This document shows positions 36,011 to 44,679 of a stretch of DNA of 48,294 nt, piece after piece (positions within the stretch are counted from its first letter, which is position 1; each line of letters begins with the position of its first letter). A program made the translations under genes and the position numbers. A model generated the notes under the pieces. It saw nothing but the letters and a program-made list of their open reading frames with translations. It ran no database searches and had not been told where the DNA came from. The stretch comes from Planctomycetes bacterium GWF2_41_51 (GTDB lineage: Bacteria > Planctomycetota > Phycisphaerae > Sedimentisphaerales > UBA12454). Location of the stretch: positions 1 to 48,294 of the forward strand of contig MHXZ01000132.1 in NCBI GenBank assembly GCA_001825665.1, in the 5' to 3' direction.

Positions 36011-38650
36011 TTATTCGGTCCAAAGCCATTGTTCTGCAAGAACCTTCAGATCCAAGATATCTACAGCATGATCAAAATTTATATCTGCTGCATCATACTG
36101 CGGAATTTGAACTTTGAGACTGATATCATCTAGCCACCAATATTCATCCGAATCCTCCACATCGTGACCGGCACTTGTAAATCCAATATATGTCAAATCG
36201 GAAATATCAATAACTGTTGGAGCTTCCGGGAACTGCCCGCCATAACCATCATCTATTTTGACCATAGCAGGTTCAGTATTGGTGGTATCAAGTATATTGC
36301 TCCCTTCATACCACATCTTCATTGATACTGGCCGCAATCCCATCTCATTTTCAACCAATGGCTGTTCCAGCCTTAAATGGAATGTCATAAAGTCTATATT
36401 GTGCAATGAAGATGTTACTGTGTCATCGTAGTCGAGACCAAATGGAGGTTCACAAGGATCGTTATTCTTTTTAAGCCATGCAGCGGCTTGACCAAATGGT
36501 GTAGAATTACCAGCAAATTTAACTATACCAGCCTTGTTATAATTTAGTCTATATACTTGAACACCGTAACCGTTCTGATTTTCATCTGACAGCCAAACAA
36601 AACCACGTGTTGGCCAGCCTTGCTGACCCATCTTAAAGCTCACTTCTGCCCATTCAACACCATCGAGACTTACGCCATGAGCTTTGCCGGCAGTATGTTC
36701 TGATGAAACATTAGCTGGGGGCTGCTGAAAGAGATAATCATTTTCTTCACCATTTTGTGTTATGGTAAACATGTGAGCATTATGTATAGTCCAGCCATTA
36801 GTCTGAGCAAATGGACCTCCAATTGTACCATTAGAGTCATTAACCCAACCGGTTTCGAAATCATCAATTTGCGTTACCGTGTTTGGGTCATTGCCAGTCG
36901 AGAAGGAATCCGCCCTGACCTTAAGATTGTCAACCATCATCACCAAAACACCTCCTGCAGGAGGAATATTTAGTGAACCGTAAAATGTCATACCGACATG
37001 ATTAATTGTTGATATGTCAATGATCGATTGAGTAGCGAAAACATTACCGCTTCCGTTTTCGACCACTACCATTTCAGGGTTGGCATAGCTGGTGTCAGCC
37101 TCGTTTCCGCCGGTATGCCACAGCGTCATTATTATCGGCTGCCCCGGACCATCCTGTTCGAGTCTCATATGAACTCTGACCCAGATGGGGCTTTGGAGCT
37201 CGGTCGAGCCGGATATTTGCACAAAACCATTAGGACCTTCGGTATCAACTCCTTCAAGAGGCCAACTATTAGTCCAATTTGGCTCACCTTCACCCCAGTT
37301 ACGGCCGCTTCCAGCAAGTTTGACAAACCGCGCCATTACAGACCTGTTGCCTATTCTACGCGTACATTTTATACCGTACCCGTTATATTTGCCATCACTT
37401 AGCCAAATACAAGGATGATTTTGGAAGTCTGTCATATAAACATCGAAACTTAATTCAACCGCACTGGCAGCGTTAAAGGTAGCTCCCAGACCTTTACCGC
37501 CCGGCGCAACTGTAAAATTAGCCCTCGCTGGCGGGACAGTTCCGATACGTTCAAAGACTGTCCCATGATCGCCACCGAAATTATTAGCCCGATATATTTG
37601 AGCATCCTTTATCCACCAGCCGTTAGTGAACGGAAGCGTCATAGAACCCGGGACGAGCAGATCGTTATATTCATTATTTGTGAATGTGTCAAAATTTTCA
37701 ATAAATACATCTTTTAATAGATTATTTGCTTTAATCTCGACATCATCAACAAACATAACAGGACTTGCAACGCCATAGAATGTCATTCCAACGTGTGTAA
37801 TTTTTTCAATATTAATAACATCAGCAGAAAATATACTGCCTGTTCCATCATCAATAACTACGTTGTCAGGATTTTCATAGCTGCTATCCGGTAGATTACC
37901 GCCAGTATGCCACAGAGTCATAGTAATCGGCTGGCCCGGTGCGGACTGTTCGAGTCTTAGACGCAGAGTAACCCAGTCTTCTGATACCCCTGAAACTGCA
38001 ACATAACCTGCGGGATCGGTGCTGCTATCTACTTCGGGGCCTTCGCCATCTCTGTTGAACCAATTGGAAGTATCCGTATCGCCCCATGGCTGATTACAGT
38101 CAGAATACTTGAATATTCTGGCCATTACAGGTCTGCCGCCAATTTTACGGGTACATTTAATTCCATATCCATTACGATTGGGATCAGACAGCCAAATATA
38201 TGGATGGTTATCAAAATCACTCATTGAAATCTTCACTGACAATTCTGCTGCTGTAGAATATGTCAAATCGTCGCTGAGAGATTTGCCGGCCGGAACCCAT
38301 GATACATTAGTTACCATACTGCCTGCGATTGGATCATAAACAGTATTGCTGCTCTGGTCTGTAACCTTGAATCTCCAGGCATCGCGAATCCACCAGCCAT
38401 TTGTAAGTGCGCCATCGCCCTGCAATGTACCTGGATATGTTCCACCTGTAGCGTTAGCCCAGCCATTTTCAAAATCTTCCGTTAAAAGGACGACCAAAGG
38501 TTCGGCTCCCGCAGTGTCTCCTAAATAATGGTCAGCGAATTTCGCGTAATCTTTAAAATCTACACGACCGCTTCCATCAATATCTGCGACATTACTTGCG
38601 CATACAAAAGCCGATGACAACAATAATAAAACAACACTCAACTTCTTCAT
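36011..38650 (-). CDS. Secreted triple-repeat binding protein with one dockerin-like motif at each end
   Basis: Start at 38650 is fixed by GGAGGAA four bases upstream and by the signal peptide MKKLSVVLLLLSSAFVCAS; the frame opens 75 bases earlier without support. The 879-residue protein has one calcium-loop repeat right after the signal peptide (DIDGSGRVDFKDYAKFADHY, 23-42). Three beta-sandwich modules follow (about 57-307, 315-581, 594-848). A second calcium-loop repeat lies at the very end (DINFDHAVDILDLKVLAEQW, 856-875). Modules 1 and 2 are close; module 3 is nearer to the first module of the protein at 40256. No catalytic domain is visible. It may be a binding or adaptor protein on the surface. 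It follows the GntR-type gene by 40 bases. Confidence 0.78.
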   Translation of the reverse strand: MKKLSVVLLLLSSAFVCASNVADIDGSGRVDFKDYAKFADHYLGDTAGAEPLVVLLTEDFENGWANATGGTYPGTLQGDGALTNGWWIRDAWRFKVTDQSSNTVYDPIAGSMVTNVSWVPAGKSLSDDLTYSTAAELSVKISMSDFDNHPYIWLSDPNRNGYGIKCTRKIGGRPVMARIFKYSDCNQPWGDTDTSNWFNRDGEGPEVDSSTDPAGYVAVSGVSEDWVTLRLRLEQSAPGQPITMTLWHTGGNLPDSSYENPDNVVIDDGTGSIFSADVINIEKITHVGMTFYGVASPVMFVDDVEIKANNLLKDVFIENFDTFTNNEYNDLLVPGSMTLPFTNGWWIKDAQIYRANNFGGDHGTVFERIGTVPPARANFTVAPGGKGLGATFNAASAVELSFDVYMTDFQNHPCIWLSDGKYNGYGIKCTRRIGNRSVMARFVKLAGSGRNWGEGEPNWTNSWPLEGVDTEGPNGFVQISGSTELQSPIWVRVHMRLEQDGPGQPIIMTLWHTGGNEADTSYANPEMVVVENGSGNVFATQSIIDISTINHVGMTFYGSLNIPPAGGVLVMMVDNLKVRADSFSTGNDPNTVTQIDDFETGWVNDSNGTIGGPFAQTNGWTIHNAHMFTITQNGEENDYLFQQPPANVSSEHTAGKAHGVSLDGVEWAEVSFKMGQQGWPTRGFVWLSDENQNGYGVQVYRLNYNKAGIVKFAGNSTPFGQAAAWLKKNNDPCEPPFGLDYDDTVTSSLHNIDFMTFHLRLEQPLVENEMGLRPVSMKMWYEGSNILDTTNTEPAMVKIDDGYGGQFPEAPTVIDISDLTYIGFTSAGHDVEDSDEYWWLDDISLKVQIPQYDAADINFDHAVDILDLKVLAEQWLWTE

Positions 38651-38690
38651 AACATTCCTCCGTATAAACTTGAATTTATCAAAAAATACT

Positions 38691-39845
38691 TTATTTTTTA
38701 CGGTTTGCACCACAAGTGTCTCCAATTACCAGTTTTGCAGGCAGCAAAATATGTTTTTTCATCGATTCAGCTTCATTTGCAAACAGAAGCTTTACTGCTT
38801 CACAACCAATTTGATGAACAGATCTTTCAATGTGCGTTATATGATCAATGCTTGGATTATTAAAAGTATCACTGCCGACAACAGCTATGTCATCTGGAGC
38901 GTTTAAACCCGCATCCTCAAGACCCTGCAGAATTCCACATGTCATCGAAAAGTGCGAGGTAGCTACTGCAGTAAAAGCTCTGGGATTTGCTGTCAGCATC
39001 CTTTTAATAATGCTTCGTGTTGGTTTCAAACTGTCAAAAACAGGCAATCTAACAAGCAGTGATTCATCAAATGGTATATTATAATCAACTAATGCACGTT
39101 TATAACCGACAACTGCACTTTGAGCTTCCATTGACAAATTATCATCGCTGACATAACATATTTTTTGATGACCAAGCATAATCAAATGTTCTGTCGCGAG
39201 ATAACCCATTTGCACTTTATTAGTCATTACTGTGGGAAGGCCTAAGTTTGGAAAATACTTGTCCAGCATAACCACTCGGACGCCCTCAGCCTGTAAATTC
39301 TTAAGCGTGAGATCAAACTTATCAGCAAGCTCCTGTCTCTTTTCCTGGCTCAATGAAATGTCGGGCAGGCAAGGAAGAACAAGAAGACCGCCTATTCCAC
39401 GATTAGCCAGCCTGCCAATTGCATCGAGCTCTCTTTCCTTATCAAGCAAGCTATTGCAAACAATTACTTCATGACCTGATCTTAGAGCTTCTTCCTCAAC
39501 ACCCTTTAAAATTCTTGCGTGATAAGCTATTTCAATATCCGGAACAACCAAGCCAACAACTTTTGTCTGCAAACTTTTCTCTGCGCCTACATGAAAAACA
39601 TTATTAACAAAAGTACCGCGTCTTTCATGCCGAATCAGATACCCCTCTTCTTCAAGATTATCTATAGCTCTGCGAATGGTTGACCGTGCAACTTTTAAGA
39701 CTTCCGAAAGTTCTCGTTCAGGAGGTAACTGCTGACCATGCTTCATCTGAGCGATGGTTTTTTTAAGGTGCTTAACGACTTGAACATGAACAAGCTCAGG
39801 GCCTTTAGCCTCAAAATAAGTTTTTCCTGCGATTTCTACTTCCAT
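38691..39845 (-). CDS. GntR-type winged helix fused to LacI-type sugar-binding domain (AraR-like architecture)
   Basis: From ATG 39845 (GAGG eight bases upstream) the protein has 384 residues; an upstream ATG at 39893 lacks a ribosome site. Residues about 20-85 form a GntR winged helix: QQLPPERELSEVLKVARSTI and RRAIDNLEEEGYLIRHERRG. Residues about 95-384 are a LacI/periplasmic-binding-protein sensor (VVGLVVPDIEIAYHARIL, MLGHQKICYVSDD, PDDIAVVGSDTF, THIERSVHQIGCEAVKLL). It heads the 12-kb minus-strand operon and faces the plus-strand GH39-like operon. It therefore probably controls both in response to a sugar. Confidence 0.88.
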   Translation of the reverse strand: MEVEIAGKTYFEAKGPELVHVQVVKHLKKTIAQMKHGQQLPPERELSEVLKVARSTIRRAIDNLEEEGYLIRHERRGTFVNNVFHVGAEKSLQTKVVGLVVPDIEIAYHARILKGVEEEALRSGHEVIVCNSLLDKERELDAIGRLANRGIGGLLVLPCLPDISLSQEKRQELADKFDLTLKNLQAEGVRVVMLDKYFPNLGLPTVMTNKVQMGYLATEHLIMLGHQKICYVSDDNLSMEAQSAVVGYKRALVDYNIPFDESLLVRLPVFDSLKPTRSIIKRMLTANPRAFTAVATSHFSMTCGILQGLEDAGLNAPDDIAVVGSDTFNNPSIDHITHIERSVHQIGCEAVKLLFANEAESMKKHILLPAKLVIGDTCGANRKK

Positions 39846-39882
39846 AAACTCGACCTCAAATAATGTAGTTACAGTCAACAAG

Positions 39883-39899
39883 AACCACAACAAACCACA
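39883..39899. promoter_or_regulatory. Direct repeat AACCACA, candidate operator at the GntR-type gene
   Basis: AACCACA occurs at 39883-39889 and 39893-39899, exactly ten bases (one helical turn) apart, just downstream of the -10 box of the leftward promoter. A related CACAACC lies at 39910-39916. The spacing suggests binding on one face of DNA, but no regulator is proven. Confidence 0.35.
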
Positions 39900-39927
39900 T
39901 AGTACCAGTCACAACCAAAAAAGTCAA
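39899..39927 (-). promoter_or_regulatory. Promoter of the GntR-type regulator operon
   Basis: On the minus strand TTGACT (39922-39927) and TACTAT (39899-39904) have an ideal 17-base spacer. The ATG follows about 55 bases downstream. Confidence 0.6.
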
Positions 39928-39929
39928 AT

Positions 39930-40089
39930 ATTTTTTTTACTTGTTAACATTTTTTTTAATATTTTCTTATTACCAACATATTAAAGATTAACACCGTCTT
40001 CATTTTAGACAAATATCTACATTGGTTAGTTATTCCATTTTCTATATTTCATAAAATCGCGTCTTTTAGGGCTGTGAACCAAATTTAGA
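39930..40089. other. AT-rich divergent intergenic region
   Basis: This stretch between the leftward and rightward promoters contains several A/T tracts but no open frame, RNA structure or repeat that I can support. Confidence 0.5.
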
Positions 40090-40118
40090 TTGACATTTTG
40101 ATTTTAAACTGATATGGT
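40090..40118 (+). promoter_or_regulatory. Promoter of the GH39-like operon
   Basis: A consensus TTGACA (40090-40095) is followed after 17 bases by TATGGT (40113-40118). The leader to the ATG at 40256 would be about 130 bases. Within it, 40175-40200 is a near-palindrome of AGTAA-TTTTT / AAAAA-TTACT type that could be an operator or an mRNA hairpin. Confidence 0.5.
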
Positions 40119-40255
40119 AACATTATGAATGGTCAACACAAAAAGACCTATATTAACTGAAAAATTAATAAAAAAGTAAATTTTTTATATAAAAATTACT
40201 AACAAGAAGACCAATGGCACCAGACAAGACCAACAGGTTTGTTTTTGGAAGATAA

Positions 40256-43200
40256 ATGAAGCTTAATAAGACATATCTGGATACGCTGATAACATCTTTA
40301 CTCCTTTGTTACATGAGTTTCGGTGGCACATTTCAGGAAAACTTTGAATCCAGTTGGCCCAATAATTGGACCGTCCGAGATTTACATTTATATAGTGTAC
40401 AACAAGGCCCTTTTCCCGCTCAAGTCTATGACGGTTATGGAGAATACAGTTCAAATACTACAAAATTCCTCAAAATGCCGATTTCTGGAGCTGCAAAATA
40501 TCATACAGCTGGTACCGCACATGGAATAAATTTTGGTGAAATTACTGCTCTTAAATTGATCGCAAAACTATCTATATCAGGATACGGCGCTTATGGAATG
40601 GTTTGGCTTAGCGACAGCAATCAAAATGGCTATGGTTTTACATATCGCCATGAGAATTACCAGCGAGTTGCTGCGGTTAAATTCTCCGGCTCAACAACCT
40701 CCTTCGGAGGCCAGCCGGGATGGGGGTACTGGGAGGGTGAAGATTGGGCAAACAACTTTACTGTGGGCAAACAATGTACAGATTTTATAACATTTCACAT
40801 TATCCTAAGACAGCAGGCTCCAGGTCAGCCTGTGGAAATGACACTTTGGCAGACAGACAGCTTTTATTATGACACAAATGAATCTTATCCTTTGCAGGTC
40901 AAAATTGATGACGGTACTGGCACTATTTTCAGACCGGGAATAATCAATATCAAGGATTTAACTCATGTGGGTTTTACAAATTATGCTTACGATGGAAAAA
41001 CTGTCCGCCTTGATGATATCATTGTTACAACAGATGGCATTCCTTCAGAACCAAATGGAGTTATAACAGTTAACTGCGCACAGCCCGTAAGTAAATCCGG
41101 TAAAAATGATATGGATGTGATACGCGAGGCATTTAGCACATTTGAGCCTACGGCAGATTCTCTTAAATGGATAGAGCCTCTTGGATATGACACTTGGCGG
41201 TTAATGAACGTCAGGCAAGGCAGTTCAGGGCAACCCGGCTGTAGATTAGTGAATGGCACGTTTGTAGCCAGCGACAGACTCGACAACCATCTGGCGATTT
41301 GCAAAAAGAATAATATAAGGCCTCATATATTTGTTGGCTATGCACCACCTGATCATCTGCCGAGCAATGCTGGAACATGGACAAGTGCTGACTGGAACAG
41401 CTATCGTGCTTATTGCTATGGATATGTCGATTACGTCTTGAACAAATTTGACCTTTACTATGGCGACAACAACAATGAATTAGGTTTCCCTGCCGCGGAT
41501 TTTGAAGTTGAAAATGAACAGGACGCTGTAACCACCGCATGGTACATCGAAGGAACACACGAACAAGGTAGTTCTGAAGTATTTTACGCTTTGTTAGAAA
41601 TATATAAATGCTGGGCTAATGCCATAGATCAATTTGAAATGAATAATCCAGGAAAACGTGTAAGGGTCGGAGGAAATGGCAGCGCTGGATATACCCACAA
41701 CCCCGCAAACGGTGATTTCAACTGGACAAATCAGCTTGCTATCGAATGCGGCCAGCAAAATTTAAGACTTAATTTTGTGTCATGGCACAGTTACGAAGGA
41801 ATTTACCTCGGTAGAAACCATCCCATTTCGTTTATTGTATCAATGAATTATCTCATGGCTTTGCTTAGGAATACCTTGAATGCTCAAGGTTTGACTAATA
41901 CAGAAATATGGATAACAGAATGGGGTGGAAGTGCCTACAGTGAATACAAAAATTCTGATGAAATAGGCGCAGCGCAGGCGGCTGCTTTCCTGGCCGATTT
42001 TGTAAATAGCGGAGGCAGTGATGGTGTATATTTGCTTGCTGAAGATATTTTAGGCAGTGAATGGGTAACACAAGCTCCTCTTTCCTATGCTTCGCAATAT
42101 CCTAAAGCGCCGTATAATGTTCTCAAAATGTTTACTATGATGCCGGGCAGTCGAGTTATGTGCGATTCTTCCGACGCAACTCCTAACCTTCGAGGTGCTA
42201 TAGGATCAACAGATGGGAACAGTATTGGTGTCATTGCATTTAATTATGCACACAGTGGAACGGATAGAGTTGACGAATCAAATACCGAATCTGTGCAGCT
42301 CAAAATAAATTATCTTCCCTTTAATACTAATCAAGCAATGGTCCGGCGTTACTTAGTAGATGCCAATCACAGTAATGTTTATACCATGTTCATAGAAAAA
42401 TCTTTGCAGCCTTTATTCGAACAAACTTTGCTGACTAAAACAGAAGAATACACGATATCTGTTTCTGATAGTTCCTTGACTTTGCCTGTTTGCAGTATGG
42501 CTCCTTCAGCAGTTTCTCTATGGATTATCACGCCAGATGATACGAATGCACCGGAACCGGACATCGCATGGGAAGTTGAGCCTTTTGCGACGGGCGATAC
42601 CTCGATAGCTATGACGGCCTCTCCTTTGACAGATGATTTTTATGATGTTGAATATTATTTCACCTGCACAAGTGGCGGCGGGCATAATAGTGGATGGCAA
42701 AGCGATCGATTCTATGAAGATACTAATCTTTCCCCGGATACTCAATACACTTATACTGTACAAGCCAGAGATACCTCGTTAAATCACAATTTAACAACAG
42801 CTTCAACTTCTAAATCTGCAGCAACAAGCAATTTAAAAGTATCATTGTGGCCTAACCCATCAGAATGGAAAATTGAGCCATATCTGATTACTTCAACACT
42901 GTATCCTGACATTGCAGGCGGCCACGACGGTTCATCATCAGGTTCCCCTGTTTTTGTGCAAAACGGCAGAATTAACGGCGCTGTACAATTCAATAGCACA
43001 ACCGATTATATTCAAATGACCGGCTATAAAGGCATAACAGGAAAAAATTATAGATCCTGCACAGCATGGATTAAAACTGGTTCAGCAGGACCGATCCTGT
43101 CCTGGGGAAATGCTAGCACCGGACAAAACTGGACTTTTCTCGTTCAAGACACTCACGGCGTATACCTTGGTGGAATCGCGGTTGAAGTAGGCAGCGGTTG

Positions 43201-44659
43201 GGTAGCGGGTAATACAGATATTCGTGATAATCAGTGGCATCATGTCGCCGCAGTTTTGATGGATAATCTGACACCCTACACTACCGAAATAAACCTTTAT
43301 GTTGATGGAGTGCTTGAAGCTAAAACTATGTACCCTGTTGCGATAAATACTGCTTCAGGCACAGATGTATTAATGACGGCTTTTAATGCTTCCAGGTTTA
43401 ATGGCACGCTCGACGATGTGCGTATTTATGACAGGATACTTACCGGTTCCGAAATTTTGAGTATGGCATCACTCAGCACTGCTCCAACAAACGGCCTTGT
43501 GACACATTGGACTCTCGATACGGCAGAAACTACATACAGCGATACCATCGTTATGGAAGCTAAGCCTTCATCTCTGCCAATGTTCCTGGAAGATTTTGAA
43601 ACTTTTGCAAATGGCACTTTTGGCAATCTGGGGTTTGGCTCATATACTAACGAATGGGTAGGACGCTCCTGGAACACACATAAAATTATAAATGCAAATG
43701 GAAGCAGTGTTCTCGACTTATGCACAACATCTTCGAATATCAACTGGCATATTGGTGGAAGGAAACATAATATTCGCCCGCACGCAAGATCGATTGAATT
43801 AAGTTTTAAAATGGCTAATTCCGGCAATGGTGCTGAAGGTTATGTATGCCTTACAAATGGGGATTTTAATGGCTATGGAATCTATGTCCAGCGTTCAACC
43901 GATCTCTATGCGGCCGTTATAAAATATTCTGGAAATATTTCCAGCTTTGATAAAATTGCGAATTGGAATGATAGTTACGGAGAAAATCGAAGTAATAAAG
44001 TGCAAGTAGGCAACACCAGTGAAGGTTTTGCATCATTTCATTTAAAGATAGAGCAGCCTGTTAAAGGCGGACCCATTACGCTGACTCTCTGGCATACAGA
44101 TAGCGATAGACTCGATAGTTCATACAGTAGTCCTGACCAGGTTAAGATTGACAATGGCAGCGGAGCCATTTTCAACACAGGATTATTTAATATTGAAAAA
44201 CTGGAATATGTCGCTCTGACCGCCACTGATGGCGGCAACTATGTCAGAGTTGATGATATCGCTGTAATTGATTGTGATGCCTGGGCTTCAGCAGAGGATG
44301 TAGAGTATTACTTTGATAGCCTTACACCCGATGGACAAGACAGTGGCTGGCAAAATGATTTCAGTTATACTGATTCAGGCCTTCCGGTTGCTGCACTTTG
44401 TACTTACAAAGTAAAAATGCGAGACCCTGCAACTCTTCAGGAAACAATCGCGTCAAATCCTAAATCCGCATTCATACCTTGTCGTATGGATTTCGATGGA
44501 AACAATAAAGTCGATTTCTACGATTTGGAAATTATGATTCTTGATTGGCTTAGCCAGGGCAGCGAAAAGACAGATTTCATAGATGACGACATAGTAAATT
44601 CACTGGAACTTTCTGAATTTGCTAAATATTGGATGTGGGACGCAACAACATTGCCATAA
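40256..44659 (+). CDS. Secreted multimodular GH39-like (clan GH-A) glycosidase with binding, LamG and dockerin-like modules
   Basis: A 1467-residue protein with a signal peptide to about residue 23. The first NGWWIRDA-type beta-sandwich spans about 26-260 (VWLSDSNQNGYGF, MTLWQTDSFYYDTNESYP). A clan GH-A barrel occupies about 265-620: FEVENEQD gives N420-E421 as acid/base and IWITEWGG gives E555 as nucleophile. A beta-region to about 760 follows. Then come an fn3-like segment (770-860), LamG (865-1070), a second beta-sandwich module (1108-1340), another fn3-like segment and a dockerin-like pair with a weak second repeat (DFDGNNKVDFYDL; FIDDDIVNSLELSEF). GH39 enzymes act on xylosides, iduronides or arabinosides; the substrate here is unknown. 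It is the first gene of a three-gene operon. Confidence 0.82.
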   Translation: MKLNKTYLDTLITSLLLCYMSFGGTFQENFESSWPNNWTVRDLHLYSVQQGPFPAQVYDGYGEYSSNTTKFLKMPISGAAKYHTAGTAHGINFGEITALKLIAKLSISGYGAYGMVWLSDSNQNGYGFTYRHENYQRVAAVKFSGSTTSFGGQPGWGYWEGEDWANNFTVGKQCTDFITFHIILRQQAPGQPVEMTLWQTDSFYYDTNESYPLQVKIDDGTGTIFRPGIINIKDLTHVGFTNYAYDGKTVRLDDIIVTTDGIPSEPNGVITVNCAQPVSKSGKNDMDVIREAFSTFEPTADSLKWIEPLGYDTWRLMNVRQGSSGQPGCRLVNGTFVASDRLDNHLAICKKNNIRPHIFVGYAPPDHLPSNAGTWTSADWNSYRAYCYGYVDYVLNKFDLYYGDNNNELGFPAADFEVENEQDAVTTAWYIEGTHEQGSSEVFYALLEIYKCWANAIDQFEMNNPGKRVRVGGNGSAGYTHNPANGDFNWTNQLAIECGQQNLRLNFVSWHSYEGIYLGRNHPISFIVSMNYLMALLRNTLNAQGLTNTEIWITEWGGSAYSEYKNSDEIGAAQAAAFLADFVNSGGSDGVYLLAEDILGSEWVTQAPLSYASQYPKAPYNVLKMFTMMPGSRVMCDSSDATPNLRGAIGSTDGNSIGVIAFNYAHSGTDRVDESNTESVQLKINYLPFNTNQAMVRRYLVDANHSNVYTMFIEKSLQPLFEQTLLTKTEEYTISVSDSSLTLPVCSMAPSAVSLWIITPDDTNAPEPDIAWEVEPFATGDTSIAMTASPLTDDFYDVEYYFTCTSGGGHNSGWQSDRFYEDTNLSPDTQYTYTVQARDTSLNHNLTTASTSKSAATSNLKVSLWPNPSEWKIEPYLITSTLYPDIAGGHDGSSSGSPVFVQNGRINGAVQFNSTTDYIQMTGYKGITGKNYRSCTAWIKTGSAGPILSWGNASTGQNWTFLVQDTHGVYLGGIAVEVGSGWVAGNTDIRDNQWHHVAAVLMDNLTPYTTEINLYVDGVLEAKTMYPVAINTASGTDVLMTAFNASRFNGTLDDVRIYDRILTGSEILSMASLSTAPTNGLVTHWTLDTAETTYSDTIVMEAKPSSLPMFLEDFETFANGTFGNLGFGSYTNEWVGRSWNTHKIINANGSSVLDLCTTSSNINWHIGGRKHNIRPHARSIELSFKMANSGNGAEGYVCLTNGDFNGYGIYVQRSTDLYAAVIKYSGNISSFDKIANWNDSYGENRSNKVQVGNTSEGFASFHLKIEQPVKGGPITLTLWHTDSDRLDSSYSSPDQVKIDNGSGAIFNTGLFNIEKLEYVALTATDGGNYVRVDDIAVIDCDAWASAEDVEYYFDSLTPDGQDSGWQNDFSYTDSGLPVAALCTYKVKMRDPATLQETIASNPKSAFIPCRMDFDGNNKVDFYDLEIMILDWLSQGSEKTDFIDDDIVNSLELSEFAKYWMWDATTLP

Positions 44660-44679
44660 TTAAACGATACAGGAACAAT

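Noticed and set aside
40119-40255. Riboswitch in the long leader of the GH39-like gene
   Set aside because: No conserved riboswitch motif is visible; only an AT-rich near-palindrome is present.
41211-41558. 115-codon open frame on the minus strand
   Set aside because: It is antisense to the GH39-like catalytic domain; its composition is that of a shadow frame.
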